DNA of 64,000 nt from Yersinia vastinensis (GCF_902726565.1 NZ_CACVAF010000001.1:310001-374000); one strand, 5' to 3'; counted from the stretch's first letter, positions 36,315 through 45,189 are shown. Notes: generated from the sequence alone by a model not told the origin. Numbers and translations are program-made.

Positions 36315-36608
36315 ATGGTTGAAGCAATTAATAAATCAGCTCCGGTCATCCCGGGGAGTTTTTCTGGCGATTTATTGCCTGAAAATCTGGAACAAGCGGC
36401 AGTGCAATTTGAGGCGCTTTTTATGCGCACATTATTGGCTCAAATGCGCAAAGCGGGCGAAGCACTGGCGGCGGCGGATGACCCCTTTAACAGCAAACAA
36501 CAGCGCATGATGCGTGACTTTTATGATGACAAGCTGGCTTCCACGCTGGCGTCACAGCGCAGCAGCGGTATTGCCCATTTGCTAATTCAGCAATTAGGTC
36601 ATCAATAA
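36315..36608 (+). CDS. lfgJ: Flag-2 rod-binding protein LfgJ (FlgJ N-terminal domain only)
   Basis: At 97 residues this protein equals just the rod-binding domain of FlgJ (LEQAAVQFEALFMRTLLAQM RKAGEAL and QQRMMRDFYDDKLASTLASQ). The muramidase domain that makes up the C-terminal half of the polar-system protein in E. coli is absent, and the downstream 109 nt cannot encode it. It would still act as a rod scaffold. A separate enzyme must open the peptidoglycan for this flagellum. Confidence 0.92.
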   Translation: MVEAINKSAPVIPGSFSGDLLPENLEQAAVQFEALFMRTLLAQMRKAGEALAAADDPFNSKQQRMMRDFYDDKLASTLASQRSSGIAHLLIQQLGHQ

Positions 36609-36636
36609 GTTGGGCAATAAGCCACCTTCCCCGTGT

Positions 36637-36673
36637 CGGCTATTTAAGGATGGATATCCAATAGCCGCTTTTA
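36637..36673 (+). terminator. Hairpin between lfgJ and lfgK
   Basis: CGGCTATT (36637-36644) pairs with AATAGCCG (36660-36667), with an inner GGAT/ATCC, and CTTTTAA follows. It probably reduces read-through from lfgB-J into lfgK-L-lafW, giving the later genes room for their own promoter. Confidence 0.7.
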
Positions 36674-36717
36674 ACCATTAAATCGGTAATAACCGAAAAT
36701 AGATAACAGGGAATACC

Positions 36718-38082
36718 ATGAATTTTATTAAAACTGCATTTAGCGGGGCGCAAGCTGCTCAGGCGCACCTAAGTGCCACGGCAATGAATGTTGCCAACAT
36801 GAAGACTGCAGGTTATTCACGTCAACGGGCAGAACAAAGTGCTATTGGTGCTCATGGTGTGGGGCCTAATGCCGGAAGCGGTGTCCGTGTCGACAGTATT
36901 AAGCGCCTGTCAGATCAATATCTGGTCAAACAAGAGTGGCGGGCTAATAGCCAGAATGCTTATTTCAATGGTAAGCAACGTTATTTGGATAAGTTGGAAT
37001 CTGCGGTATCGACGGAAAGTACCAGTCTTTCTAAAGGATTGAATGAATTCTATGCAGCTTTAAATGGTGCAACATTAATTCCTGATTCTTTGCCCCAGAG
37101 ACAGAATATTATCAATACTGCGGATGCTCTTGCTCTACGCATTAATAATACAAACAGAATTATCGCCGATCAGAAACAGGCTATCGCAAATCAACGGGCA
37201 AGTTGTGTGGAGCAAATTAATGTTTTGACCCATTCGATTGCTGATTACAATCAGAAAATAGTGCAATTAGAGTCAACGGGGGTCAATACCAATGCATTAT
37301 TGGATAAACGTGATCAACAAATAAAAGAATTAAGCACTTTAATGGATATCCGCTCAATACAAGCGACGGATGGGAGCTTCAATATTTCTTTGAAGAATGG
37401 GCAACCGCTGGTCAATGGTTCTGTTGCTGCATCCGTCGTCGCGAATCCAAACACGAGTGTTGCAACACTGAATCTTAGCTTCTCTGGCAACCAATCTCCG
37501 ATAGATATGTCATGCGGTGGCCAGTTAGGGGGCTTATATGATTATGAAACCGGTATATTGAGCAGTGTTCAGGAAACAATAAGTGATGTTGCTGAAGAAC
37601 TGGCAAAAGAATTTAACGATCAGCTCGCGAGAGGTACAGATTTAGAGGGGAATGCCGGGGCTGCACTGTTTACATTTAATACCAGCAATCCCAGTAGTAT
37701 GCTGCAAGTTAATGCCATCGGATTAAAACAATTGGCACTGGCGGGTAATGGCAAGGGGCCAGGCGATAATGCTAATTTGCATACACTTATTGCGATTAAA
37801 GATAAACAAATTACATTCAATGGCGGCCATCGTTCGAGCTTGAGTGATGCTTGTGTTGGGTTATTTAGTGATATTGGTGTGGCAAGTGGTCGGAATAAAA
37901 CTGAGTTAAAAGCAGCAAACGATGTATTAACTCAAGCAACTCGTGAACGTGAGAGTGTTAGCGGTGTTGAGAAAGATGAAGAAGCAATGAACTTGATGGA
38001 ATATCAACGTGCTTATCAATCGAATATTAAAGTTGTCTCTACCGGTGACCAACTATTCCGTGATCTATTAGCCCTGTTTTAA
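36718..38082 (+). CDS. lfgK: Flag-2 hook-filament junction protein LfgK (FlgK/HAP1 family)
   Basis: FlgK is the first hook-associated protein between hook and filament. The 454-residue product is shorter than the polar-system FlgK but has the expected ends: FSGAQAAQAHLSATAMNVAN MKTAGYSRQRA, DQYLVKQEWRANSQNAYFNG and the C-terminal DEEAMNLMEYQRAYQSNIKV VSTGDQLFRDLLALF. It leads the lfgK-lfgL-lafW group. Possible sigma-28-like elements (TAAA...GATAA) lie just upstream but are not convincing. Confidence 0.94.
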   Translation: MNFIKTAFSGAQAAQAHLSATAMNVANMKTAGYSRQRAEQSAIGAHGVGPNAGSGVRVDSIKRLSDQYLVKQEWRANSQNAYFNGKQRYLDKLESAVSTESTSLSKGLNEFYAALNGATLIPDSLPQRQNIINTADALALRINNTNRIIADQKQAIANQRASCVEQINVLTHSIADYNQKIVQLESTGVNTNALLDKRDQQIKELSTLMDIRSIQATDGSFNISLKNGQPLVNGSVAASVVANPNTSVATLNLSFSGNQSPIDMSCGGQLGGLYDYETGILSSVQETISDVAEELAKEFNDQLARGTDLEGNAGAALFTFNTSNPSSMLQVNAIGLKQLALAGNGKGPGDNANLHTLIAIKDKQITFNGGHRSSLSDACVGLFSDIGVASGRNKTELKAANDVLTQATRERESVSGVEKDEEAMNLMEYQRAYQSNIKVVSTGDQLFRDLLALF

Positions 38083-38102
38083 CATTAAATAAGGATATAA
38101 CA

Positions 38103-39029
38103 ATGAGAATCACCACTTCAATGATGGCGGCCACCATGCATCAATCGGTTAGCAATAGCAACTCCGAGCGAGAGAAGCTAATGAAACAGATAGATAGCCG
38201 GCTTCGGGTTATGGTGCCGTCTGATGATCCTATTGCCAGTACATGGATGGGGCAATTAGAACAAGAACAATCAGCAATTAATCAATATAAACAAAATATC
38301 TCACGATTAAATAATAGTTTGACCAAGCAGGAAAAGAATGTCACTGCATTAAAAAGCGAACTGGATGATATTAAAGATGAATTACTGGCAGCAGTAAATG
38401 ACAGCCGTGGCACTTTAGATATGGCCAGCTACGGCAATTCGATTGAAGCTCGCTTAGAAACGATTGTGACATTCTTAAATTCTAAAAGTGGTGAGGGGCG
38501 TTATCTTTTTTCGGGTACTGCGACGGATACTCAGCCTATTAGATATGATGCGGCTACCCAAGAGTATCATTACGATGGTAATAATGATTATCGCGAGACA
38601 ATTACGGCCAATGGGATAAGTGTTCGTGAAAATATACATGTGCAGGACGCCTTTGGTCTGCAAGGCTCGGGTGGCACGAACACGCTAACTAAATTAAAAA
38701 AGTTATGCGATGAAATGAAAACTAACCCAGATAAAACCAGTTATTCCTCTGAGTTAAATGATATGTTGGCTTTGATTGATGATGCAACCCATTATATGGC
38801 TGCCACAGAAACTGAATTGGGTAGCCGCCAAAATCGGATTAATTTACTTTCAGATACCCATGAAAGAAATGAAGAGGCCAATAACGATATTGCGCGCAAT
38901 TTGGTGGGATTAGATGAAGTTGAAACTCAGACAATGATGTTTGAAATGCAGGCTCACCAAAATGCCTTGATAAGTACTTTTAAAATGTACAATCAAGTCA
39001 ATAATCTTTCTCTTTTTAACTTAATATAA
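38103..39029 (+). CDS. lfgL: Flag-2 hook-filament junction protein LfgL (FlgL/HAP3 family)
   Basis: FlgL joins FlgK to flagellin. The 308-residue product is flagellin-like at both ends: MRITTSMMAATMHQSVSNSN SEREKLMKQIDS and the C-terminal VETQTMMFEMQAHQNALIST FKMYNQVNNLSLFNLI. The central region has GEGRYLFSGTATDTQPIRYD, typical of FlgL. It starts 20 nt after lfgK. Confidence 0.94.
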   Translation: MRITTSMMAATMHQSVSNSNSEREKLMKQIDSRLRVMVPSDDPIASTWMGQLEQEQSAINQYKQNISRLNNSLTKQEKNVTALKSELDDIKDELLAAVNDSRGTLDMASYGNSIEARLETIVTFLNSKSGEGRYLFSGTATDTQPIRYDAATQEYHYDGNNDYRETITANGISVRENIHVQDAFGLQGSGGTNTLTKLKKLCDEMKTNPDKTSYSSELNDMLALIDDATHYMAATETELGSRQNRINLLSDTHERNEEANNDIARNLVGLDEVETQTMMFEMQAHQNALISTFKMYNQVNNLSLFNLI

Positions 39030-39043
39030 GCTGAATAAATGTC

Positions 39044-40060
39044 ATGCAGGTAGGATTTAACGCCACTCACGGGCTGCGTGGAAACAAGGCATCCAGTCAT
39101 CCGCTGGCCGTTCATCAGCACCAGCCTGTTAATGGTCAGAAGCAAAGCAAGGTAATATCGAATTTTCCGGACTCGCCATTTATCTCTAGCCAGCCATTAC
39201 GCTATAACGTGCAACTTAATCAGCAACTGACCGCTGTACAGCAAGCGGATCGGTATTTACATGAAACTGAACGTAAAATTGCTCAATTGCATCATGCTGT
39301 ACAGCAAGGGAAAGTCAGTACTGAAGTGCAGCAATTAGCGGAGAAAACGGTCGACTGGTTACAACGTCGCAGATTAGCTTCAGCAAATACGGTTGATCGG
39401 CAATTAAATATTGCACTGGGGCAGGCGGTAAAAGTTAATTTCAACTGGCAGGATGCCAAGCAAGTATTGCAATCCCCACAAGAGGAAACGCTCCTTTTTT
39501 CTTTACAAGGTACTGAAAATAAAGTTGTTGCCATTCGCTTCCCTGCGCAGGGAAATGCCCGTCAGAATCTGTTGGTGCTGAACAAAGGGTTAGGGCGCTT
39601 AGGAATTCATGGTGAATTGATGCCCAATGGCCAAGTCCGGTTCAGTATTGACGAACAACGTTGGCAAGACGTTAACCAGCTTCGCGTACGCGGCGAGGGT
39701 TATCGCTTTAATTCTGGTGATACTCAGCCTGTAACATTGACCGCTGAAACGGCATTAGTTGATGATATTCGCCATATGACTGAGCAGCCAACAGAGGCTA
39801 AAAAACACTTGGGCAGTTTGCAGCAAGCACTAACGCAAATGACCGGTCAAATGCGAGAGCTTAATGAACATAAACAAAAAGTGCACAGAAGTATTGAAAG
39901 TATGAGCAGCTTCCCGTCATCAGATTCAGTGCAGTTATTGGCGGAATCATTGGCTGATAAATTGGCTCAAGGAAAAACGCACTATAACTTACTGTTACAG
40001 GCACTGAATGGGCAAGGAAATATACATAACTTAACCGTCAGAAATTTGCTGGGTAATTAA
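39044..40060 (+). CDS. lafW: LafW-like hook-associated protein of lateral flagella
   Basis: The 338-residue product has no strong domain that I recognise. It occupies the place after lfgL where lateral flagellar clusters encode LafW, a hook-associated protein without a counterpart in polar systems. The sequence is rich in Gln and Leu with helical segments (VQQADRYLHETERKIAQLHH and LQQALTQMTGQMRELNEHKQ). The middle is beta-like (VNQLRVRGEGYRFNSGDTQP). There is no signal peptide, as expected for a substrate of the flagellar export system. It starts 14 nt after lfgL. Function is by position only. Confidence 0.72.
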   Translation: MQVGFNATHGLRGNKASSHPLAVHQHQPVNGQKQSKVISNFPDSPFISSQPLRYNVQLNQQLTAVQQADRYLHETERKIAQLHHAVQQGKVSTEVQQLAEKTVDWLQRRRLASANTVDRQLNIALGQAVKVNFNWQDAKQVLQSPQEETLLFSLQGTENKVVAIRFPAQGNARQNLLVLNKGLGRLGIHGELMPNGQVRFSIDEQRWQDVNQLRVRGEGYRFNSGDTQPVTLTAETALVDDIRHMTEQPTEAKKHLGSLQQALTQMTGQMRELNEHKQKVHRSIESMSSFPSSDSVQLLAESLADKLAQGKTHYNLLLQALNGQGNIHNLTVRNLLGN

Positions 40061-40094
40061 CTTTTATCTTAGTGCCATTCATTGCCATAAATTA

Positions 40095-40128
40095 AATCAA
40101 AGGGGGGCTATTTCCCCTTTGATTTTTC
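40095..40128. terminator. Bidirectional terminator between lafW and the ToxS-like gene
   Basis: AATCAAAGGGG (40095-40105) and CCCCTTTGATT (40114-40124) form an 11-bp stem over an 8-nt loop, followed by TTTCG. It separates convergent genes and overlaps the stop codon of the minus-strand gene. Confidence 0.85.
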
Positions 40129-40566
40129 GCCAAGAACAATCCCACTTTGACCAAATAATAATGGTTGCCCATCAATGACCATGGGGGTCATGTACACAGT
40201 GTTATGGACCAAATAATCCAAAAAGCCATCAATCATACGACCAGAGGTTGGGTTATTGAAAAATATCGGGCTGTAATTAAAACTGAGCTGACCATTTGGC
40301 GCGTTGTGTACTGTAAACTTCCCCTTAAAAATAAAGCGATTATCGTTAGGGTTAGTAATTGTGCTGATCACACCACCTTGCGTTGTTGTGATTCTGGCGT
40401 CATAAATCTCTTTTTGTTGTGACAACAAATCATAGAAACCCATCTGTAATTGGGCTTGTAGGGGTTGTTGTGGGCTAACTTCAGAAGAGACTCTGACCGC
40501 TGCTAATGAAAGGAAAAGTGCCAATATTGTCAGCATCATTCCGTTTTTAACATTGAGCCATTTCAT
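40108..40566 (-). CDS. Small membrane-anchored periplasmic protein, possible partner of the ToxR-like regulator
   Basis: The 152-residue product begins with a short cytoplasmic segment and one membrane helix (MMLTILALFLSLAAVRVSSE at about 10-29). The rest, including DARITTTQGGVISTITNPND and SGRMIDGFLDYLVHNTVYMT, would lie in the periplasm. Its start overlaps the end of the ToxR-like gene by 20 nt, so the two are translationally coupled. Topology, size and gene order match accessory proteins such as ToxS, TcpH or the Yersinia PsaF/MyfF type, which stabilise the partner regulator. I see no certain sequence homology, so the role is inferred from arrangement. Confidence 0.6.
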   Translation of the reverse strand: MKWLNVKNGMMLTILALFLSLAAVRVSSEVSPQQPLQAQLQMGFYDLLSQQKEIYDARITTTQGGVISTITNPNDNRFIFKGKFTVHNAPNGQLSFNYSPIFFNNPTSGRMIDGFLDYLVHNTVYMTPMVIDGQPLLFGQSGIVLGEKSKGK

Positions 40567-41548
40567 TCACTTTTCTCTCCATCTCTCGATAAATTAAATT
40601 ATTGAGTAATTGTTCACTCTGCCGCCAATGATAAATTGTCATGCCAAGTTGCTTATTCTCACATTGACTCTCGACTGAAAAATTAAAATCCAGGCGTCTT
40701 AATGACACAAAATAGTAAACAGAAATATGCATGTTTTTTGATTTAACTTGCTTATTTATCATATAGAAAGTGTCTTTCAAACGCTGATTCAGTTTTTCCT
40801 TATCCTGTAGTGATAACTGTGAGTCGACCAGTTGGAAAATACGGATGTTGCTGTACATTCCCAAGTCTTGCTCAACGGCTTGGTAGTGGGGGGTAGCAGG
40901 TTTCTGATAAAGAATGTAGCTACCACCGGCACCGATGACGATAACCAACAATACCAATAAAATTATGCTCAAACGGCTGAATGTCGGACGTTTTCTGACC
41001 GTTTGAGGGGGTGTTTTTTGTATGGGAAATGCAGGCGAGACTTCAGTAAGATCCGTCTTTTCTGATTCCACTGGCGGTGATGACTTTTCATCTGAGGCGT
41101 GTATTGAGTCGTTATCTTGGTCCTTGGCTGACAGGGGGGGCGCTAGACTGTCAGTAGAGTGACCTTCTTGAAACGTGTTATTTTTTTCGTCAGATTGATC
41201 TTCACTGTTTTCTTCAATAATTTCGCAAAATTCCGGATCCAGTAAATAACCCATTTTGGGAATTGTCTGAATAATACGTTGTTGTTTGTTCTCATCCCCG
41301 AGTGCTATGCGCAGGGTATGAATAGCATTTGGTAAACTGTTATTGCCAATAACACGGCGATGCCACACTAGGTTTGTTATCTCGTCACGAGATAATATTT
41401 CACCGACATGTTCCAGTAACACAGTGATCAATTTTAATTGATATTCACCAAGACGCTTTGTCTCACCTGTCTTTCGGTGGGTAATAAATCCAGAAATCAG
41501 GTCGATGACATAGTCGTTAACGACATAGGTTTTTTTTATCATTTTCAT
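40547..41548 (-). CDS. lafZ: ToxR/CadC-like membrane-bound transcriptional regulator (LafZ position)
   Basis: The 333-residue protein has an OmpR/ToxR-type winged-helix domain at about 8-105. It includes GEYQLKLITVLLEHVGEILS RDEITNLVW, NNSLPNAIHTLRIALGDENK and the wing RIIQTIPKMGYLL. A polar, acidic linker follows (about 106-190), then one membrane helix (LSIILLVLLVIVIGAGGSYI, about 193-212) and a periplasmic domain of about 120 residues. Lateral flagellar clusters encode a transmembrane regulator (LafZ) at this site, between lafW and lafA. It is on the opposite strand to its neighbours, with nearly 600 bp of noncoding DNA upstream. It probably couples an envelope or environmental signal to Flag-2 expression. 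Confidence 0.82.
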   Translation of the reverse strand: MKMIKKTYVVNDYVIDLISGFITHRKTGETKRLGEYQLKLITVLLEHVGEILSRDEITNLVWHRRVIGNNSLPNAIHTLRIALGDENKQQRIIQTIPKMGYLLDPEFCEIIEENSEDQSDEKNNTFQEGHSTDSLAPPLSAKDQDNDSIHASDEKSSPPVESEKTDLTEVSPAFPIQKTPPQTVRKRPTFSRLSIILLVLLVIVIGAGGSYILYQKPATPHYQAVEQDLGMYSNIRIFQLVDSQLSLQDKEKLNQRLKDTFYMINKQVKSKNMHISVYYFVSLRRLDFNFSVESQCENKQLGMTIYHWRQSEQLLNNLIYREMERKVNEMAQC

Positions 41549-42131
41549 GTACAGGTAGCTGTAAGTTACGATAGCACCATTGCTATCCAGGCATTAAGCT
41601 GGCGAATATCCAAGAAAATATACGATGCCACCCTGCTGCTTTAAACGGTAAAAAGAAATTAAGAATTTAGACTCGTTACGAAAGTTTTCAGGATAATCGG
41701 TTACCGAATAAGATAAATTCTTAATCTTTCTATGATGAATTGATTTTAAGCTAAACTTTCGTATCCTCAATATTATTGTTCAAACAGCATAAAATAATCA
41801 ACTAATTCATTGAGCTATTTTTATTGGTATGATTTTTATGGTTTTTAATTAGGGTATGAAGTAACAATTATCTTATTGTTATGGGGACACATTGAAGACC
41901 CCAAGAGTATGGTTATTCTGATAAAGCGAATAATTAATCAAAAAAATCGAATATTAATTTTATCCATAGGAATTGGGCATTTATACGGTTTTAAATAAGG
42001 CCGTTTCTATATCCTGTATCACAAGGTGATTAATAATTTTTTAGCGCCATTTAATTTTATCTCATCATGGGCCGCTTTTACTCAGTACGACGGGCGCTAA
42101 TGGTTAGCCCCGAACTGAGGAGAATCTTCCC
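41549..42131. other. Intergenic region between lafZ and the flagellin gene
   Basis: About 580 bp of AT-rich DNA between divergent genes. I see no credible ORF and no sigma-54 element. No clear TAAA-N15-GCCGATAA sigma-28 element could be found before lafA either, although LafS-dependent transcription is expected. GAGGAGAATC before 42132 is a strong ribosome site. The region is large enough for several regulator sites. Confidence 0.5.
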
Positions 42132-43238
42132 ATGGCAATGTCCATCTTTACCAATGCTTCCAGCATGTCAGCTATCAACTCACTGAACCGCGCCAATGCA
42201 TCACAAACCATCGCAGCAATGCGTATGACCAGCGGCAAGCGCATTAACTCGGCCTCTGATGATGCCGCAGGTATGCAGATTGCTTCCCGTCTGAATAGTC
42301 AGGTACGTGGCATGAATGTGGCGATGCGTAACATTTCAGACACCAAATCTATGCTGAAAACAGCGGAAGGGGCATTTGTTGAGTCAGACAACATCCTGAA
42401 CCGTATGAAAGATTTGGCTACGCAGGCAGCCAATGACACCAACGCCAAAGGCGACCGTGATGCGCTGCAAAAAGAGTTCACACAGTTGGGTCAGGAGCTG
42501 AAAAGCATTCTGGACAATACCAGCTACAGCGGTGAAAAACTGTTTGCCACCGGTGGCAAATTGACGGGCAAGCTGAATTTCCAGACGGGCGCACAGAAAG
42601 GTGAAGGTCTGACGCTGGATGTGTCGAAGCAAATTGGTGGCCTGATTGACAGTGTGACCAAAGAAGTGAAAGCCGACGCAGCAGGTACTGCACTGGAAAA
42701 AGCTTTAGACGCAGCGCAAAAAGACGTAACCACAAAAACCACGGAAGAAACAGCGAAAAAGACCGCTTATGATAACGCGGTAGCTGCCGCTGCCGCCCCT
42801 GGTGCAGCACCTACTACTGCTGCTGCTGTTACCAGCGCTAAAACTGATTGGGATTCGGCCATTGCCGCAACCAAAACAGCGAATGAAGCGCTGGACGCTG
42901 TTTTTGAGCGTGATGATTATGAAGCCGGTGTGGCCAATATGACTATTCGTAGCGCTAAAACGGCAATGAATTCGGTGACATTGCTAGAAAACGCGGTGGC
43001 GACTTACGGTGAAATGCGCTCCACACTGGGGGCTAGCATCAACCGTCTGGATTCCAGTGCCGCTAACCTGTCGAACATGAAAGACAATACCGAACTGGCA
43101 ATGAGTAGCATTATGGATACCGACTTTGCGGTAGAAATGACTAACTCTTCCCGTAACCAAATGCTGATGCAGACCAGCTCAATGATGCTCAAGCAGTCTA
43201 ACGGCATGGTAAACATGATTGGCAATCTGTTGGGCTAA
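42132..43238 (+). CDS. lafA: Flag-2 (lateral) flagellin LafA
   Basis: This is the filament subunit. The 368-residue protein has the conserved flagellin ends: ASQTIAAMRMTSGKRINSAS DDAAGMQIASRL at the N-terminus and a C-terminus with VEMTNSSRNQMLMQTSSMML KQSNGMVNMIGNLLG. The central surface domain is short and includes an Ala-rich, low-complexity part near residues 215-255 (KKTAYDNAVAAAAAPGAAPT). Short flagellins are usual for lateral systems. The gene is flanked by a long regulatory region and a strong terminator, so it is probably transcribed alone. Confidence 0.96.
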   Translation: MAMSIFTNASSMSAINSLNRANASQTIAAMRMTSGKRINSASDDAAGMQIASRLNSQVRGMNVAMRNISDTKSMLKTAEGAFVESDNILNRMKDLATQAANDTNAKGDRDALQKEFTQLGQELKSILDNTSYSGEKLFATGGKLTGKLNFQTGAQKGEGLTLDVSKQIGGLIDSVTKEVKADAAGTALEKALDAAQKDVTTKTTEETAKKTAYDNAVAAAAAPGAAPTTAAAVTSAKTDWDSAIAATKTANEALDAVFERDDYEAGVANMTIRSAKTAMNSVTLLENAVATYGEMRSTLGASINRLDSSAANLSNMKDNTELAMSSIMDTDFAVEMTNSSRNQMLMQTSSMMLKQSNGMVNMIGNLLG

Positions 43239-43276
43239 TTCAAGTGTTCGCGGGAAGGACCGCTGATTAAAACCAG

Positions 43277-43302
43277 ATACCGCTTTCGGGCGGTATTTTT
43301 TC
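43277..43302 (+). terminator. Rho-independent terminator after lafA
   Basis: ATACCGC (43277-43283) pairs with GCGGTAT (43290-43296) over the loop TTTCGG, followed by a run of T. It lies about 40 nt after the flagellin stop. Confidence 0.9.
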
Positions 43303-43387
43303 CCCTATTGTTTTATTCCGCCCCTTTCCACGGAGAAGAGTTATTTCCCCTAGATAAAACATTCATTAAATATCAGTGGCTTAAAAT

Positions 43388-43403
43388 TGGCATGGTAATT
43401 GCT
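43388..43403 (+). promoter_or_regulatory. Sigma-54 promoter of the lafB operon
   Basis: TGGCATG-N4-TTGCT (43388-43394 and 43399-43403) keeps the invariant GG (-24) and GC (-12) with correct spacing. It is 44 nt before lafB on the coding strand. It differs from the lfgB site only at positions where the consensus is relaxed. Confidence 0.8.
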
Positions 43404-43447
43404 ATTTTAAATGGCTGAATAACGCAGATTATACCGGGAGTAATAGC

Positions 43448-44785
43448 ATGCTTGATTTTGATCCCAGCCAGATGGCGCAAAGTGCAGCAAATAGTTTGTT
43501 CGGGGTGCGTGTAAATCGATTAAAAGGCCAACAGACACAATTTAAGAAAGAGCAAGATGCGTTAAACAAAATACAAAGTGGCCTAAATGATTTTCGTACC
43601 GCCCTGAGTGGTATGAATAAAAAAGATGAAGGGGTCTTAAAGATTAAAACGACCTCCAGTGATGACGACATTGTCACTGTGACGGCGAATCACAAAGCAG
43701 TGAAAGGCAGCTACACCCTTTTTGTTAAACAGTTGGCAAGTTCTCATCAGTTGGCATTGGAAGATCTGAAGGACAGCGATGTGACGAGTGCTACGGGTAC
43801 TTTTACGCTGGAGATTGCGGGTAAAACTTTAAGCATTGATACCCGCTCATTGAACAGTGTTACCGAGCTGGCTGAGGCGATTAATAAAAATAAAGATAAC
43901 AAAGACAGTGATAACAAAGAGCTAGTGACGGCTTCACTTATCCGCAATGGCGGCAAGGTTGTACTGACCTTAAGCAGCAATAACAGTGGCGCTGCCAATG
44001 AAATCACATTGCCGGGTATGGGAACGACGGTTTTTGCTGGGGTACAGCAGAAGACGCTGTCGGCCGCTGCCGATGCCGAGGTTTGGTTAGGGGAAGAGAA
44101 TCACGGCATTAAAATTAACCACGCGAGCAATGTGCTGGATTCCGTGGTGGAAGGCGTCACCATCAACCTGACGAAAGTGCAGAAAACGGGCGATGTGCCA
44201 TTGCATATCGGTGTTGAGATGGATACTTCCGCAACACAAGAGCAAGTTAAGAAATTTGTTGATGCATTTAATAGTGTTAAGAAACTGGTGATGCCAACAC
44301 GGGATAAACCGGATGAGAGTAAAGATAAAGAGGCTTCACCAACCTATAGCAGTCACTCGAATAATGGCATTAGTGCCTTAAACAGTGTTCTTAATAGCCT
44401 GGTTCGTCAGCGTATTGATGGCAAAAGTATTCTCGATTTTGGGATTAAAACCAACCGTGATGGTGGGTTGGAGATCGACAGCAAAAAGTTTGAACAGGCC
44501 ATAAAAGATGCTCCTAAAGCCTTAGTAACTTTGCTCAATGACGACACGGGATTATTGAAAAAACTGGATAACGCTATCGAGCCTTATGTCAATAAAAACA
44601 ACGGATTGCTTAAAGGACGAACGGAGTCGATTGAACGTAAGAGTGCTAGCACTCGCAAGCAGCTTGATATGTTGGAAGAACAATATAACAGAGCACTTGA
44701 GCGCTACCTGTTGCAGTTTAGCAAGATAAAAGATGCTTCAGCACAGATGGCATTGAACATGCAGGCTTGGGGTTTTAACCGATGA
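43448..44785 (+). CDS. lafB: Flag-2 filament cap protein LafB (FliD family)
   Basis: FliD caps the filament and folds incoming flagellin. The 445-residue product starts with FDPSQMAQSAANSLFGVRVN RLKGQQTQFKKEQDALNKIQ SGLNDF, the FliD N-terminal coiled coil. It contains GSYTLFVKQLASSHQLALED and the flagellin-hook IN-type segments. It ends with TESIERKSASTRKQLDMLEE QYNRALERYLLQFSKIKDAS, the C-terminal coiled coil. The sigma-54 promoter upstream makes it the first gene of lafB-C-D-E-F-S-T-U. Confidence 0.94.
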   Translation: MLDFDPSQMAQSAANSLFGVRVNRLKGQQTQFKKEQDALNKIQSGLNDFRTALSGMNKKDEGVLKIKTTSSDDDIVTVTANHKAVKGSYTLFVKQLASSHQLALEDLKDSDVTSATGTFTLEIAGKTLSIDTRSLNSVTELAEAINKNKDNKDSDNKELVTASLIRNGGKVVLTLSSNNSGAANEITLPGMGTTVFAGVQQKTLSAAADAEVWLGEENHGIKINHASNVLDSVVEGVTINLTKVQKTGDVPLHIGVEMDTSATQEQVKKFVDAFNSVKKLVMPTRDKPDESKDKEASPTYSSHSNNGISALNSVLNSLVRQRIDGKSILDFGIKTNRDGGLEIDSKKFEQAIKDAPKALVTLLNDDTGLLKKLDNAIEPYVNKNNGLLKGRTESIERKSASTRKQLDMLEEQYNRALERYLLQFSKIKDASAQMALNMQAWGFNR

Positions 44786-44802
44786 TTGGGCAGGAATAGA
44801 TA

Positions 44803-45189
44803 ATGTATATCAATCAGGAGCGCAGCTCTTATCAGGGGGCTGATATTGCCATCCAGGCGGCGGCTGCGACACCACATCAATTAGTGCTGATGCTGTTTGA
44901 TGGCCTGCAAGACGAGTTGGTTCGGGCCAAAAGCCATATTGTTGCTAAACGCTATGAACACAAGGCGCAGAGCATCAATAAGTGCATTGATATTTTAAAT
45001 GCACTGACCAGCTCACTGAACTTTGAACGTGGTGGCGAATTAGTTGTTAATCTCGGCAAAATTTATGACTTCTGTGTTTATCGGCTGTACGACGCCAGTA
45101 ATCAGTTATCCGTTGATTTAGTCACTGAAGTAGAACAAATATTGGCCACCTTACGCAGTGGCTGGGAAGCCATAAAGGATACTGAATGA
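44803..45189 (+). CDS. lafC: Flag-2 flagellin chaperone LafC (FliS family)
   Basis: FliS binds flagellin in the cytoplasm and prevents premature polymerisation. The 128-residue product has AAAATPHQLVLMLFDGLQDE LVRAK and AQSINKCIDILNALTSSLNF ERGGELVVNLGKIYDFCVYR LYDASNQ, the full FliS pattern. It starts 17 nt after lafB and overlaps lafD by 4 nt (ATGA). Confidence 0.95.
   Translation: MYINQERSSYQGADIAIQAAAATPHQLVLMLFDGLQDELVRAKSHIVAKRYEHKAQSINKCIDILNALTSSLNFERGGELVVNLGKIYDFCVYRLYDASNQLSVDLVTEVEQILATLRSGWEAIKDTE

Noticed and set aside
42000-42131. Sigma-28 promoter before lafA
   Set aside because: One is expected biologically, but I could not find a TAAA-N15-GCCGATAA-like pair with correct spacing, so it is not listed as a feature.
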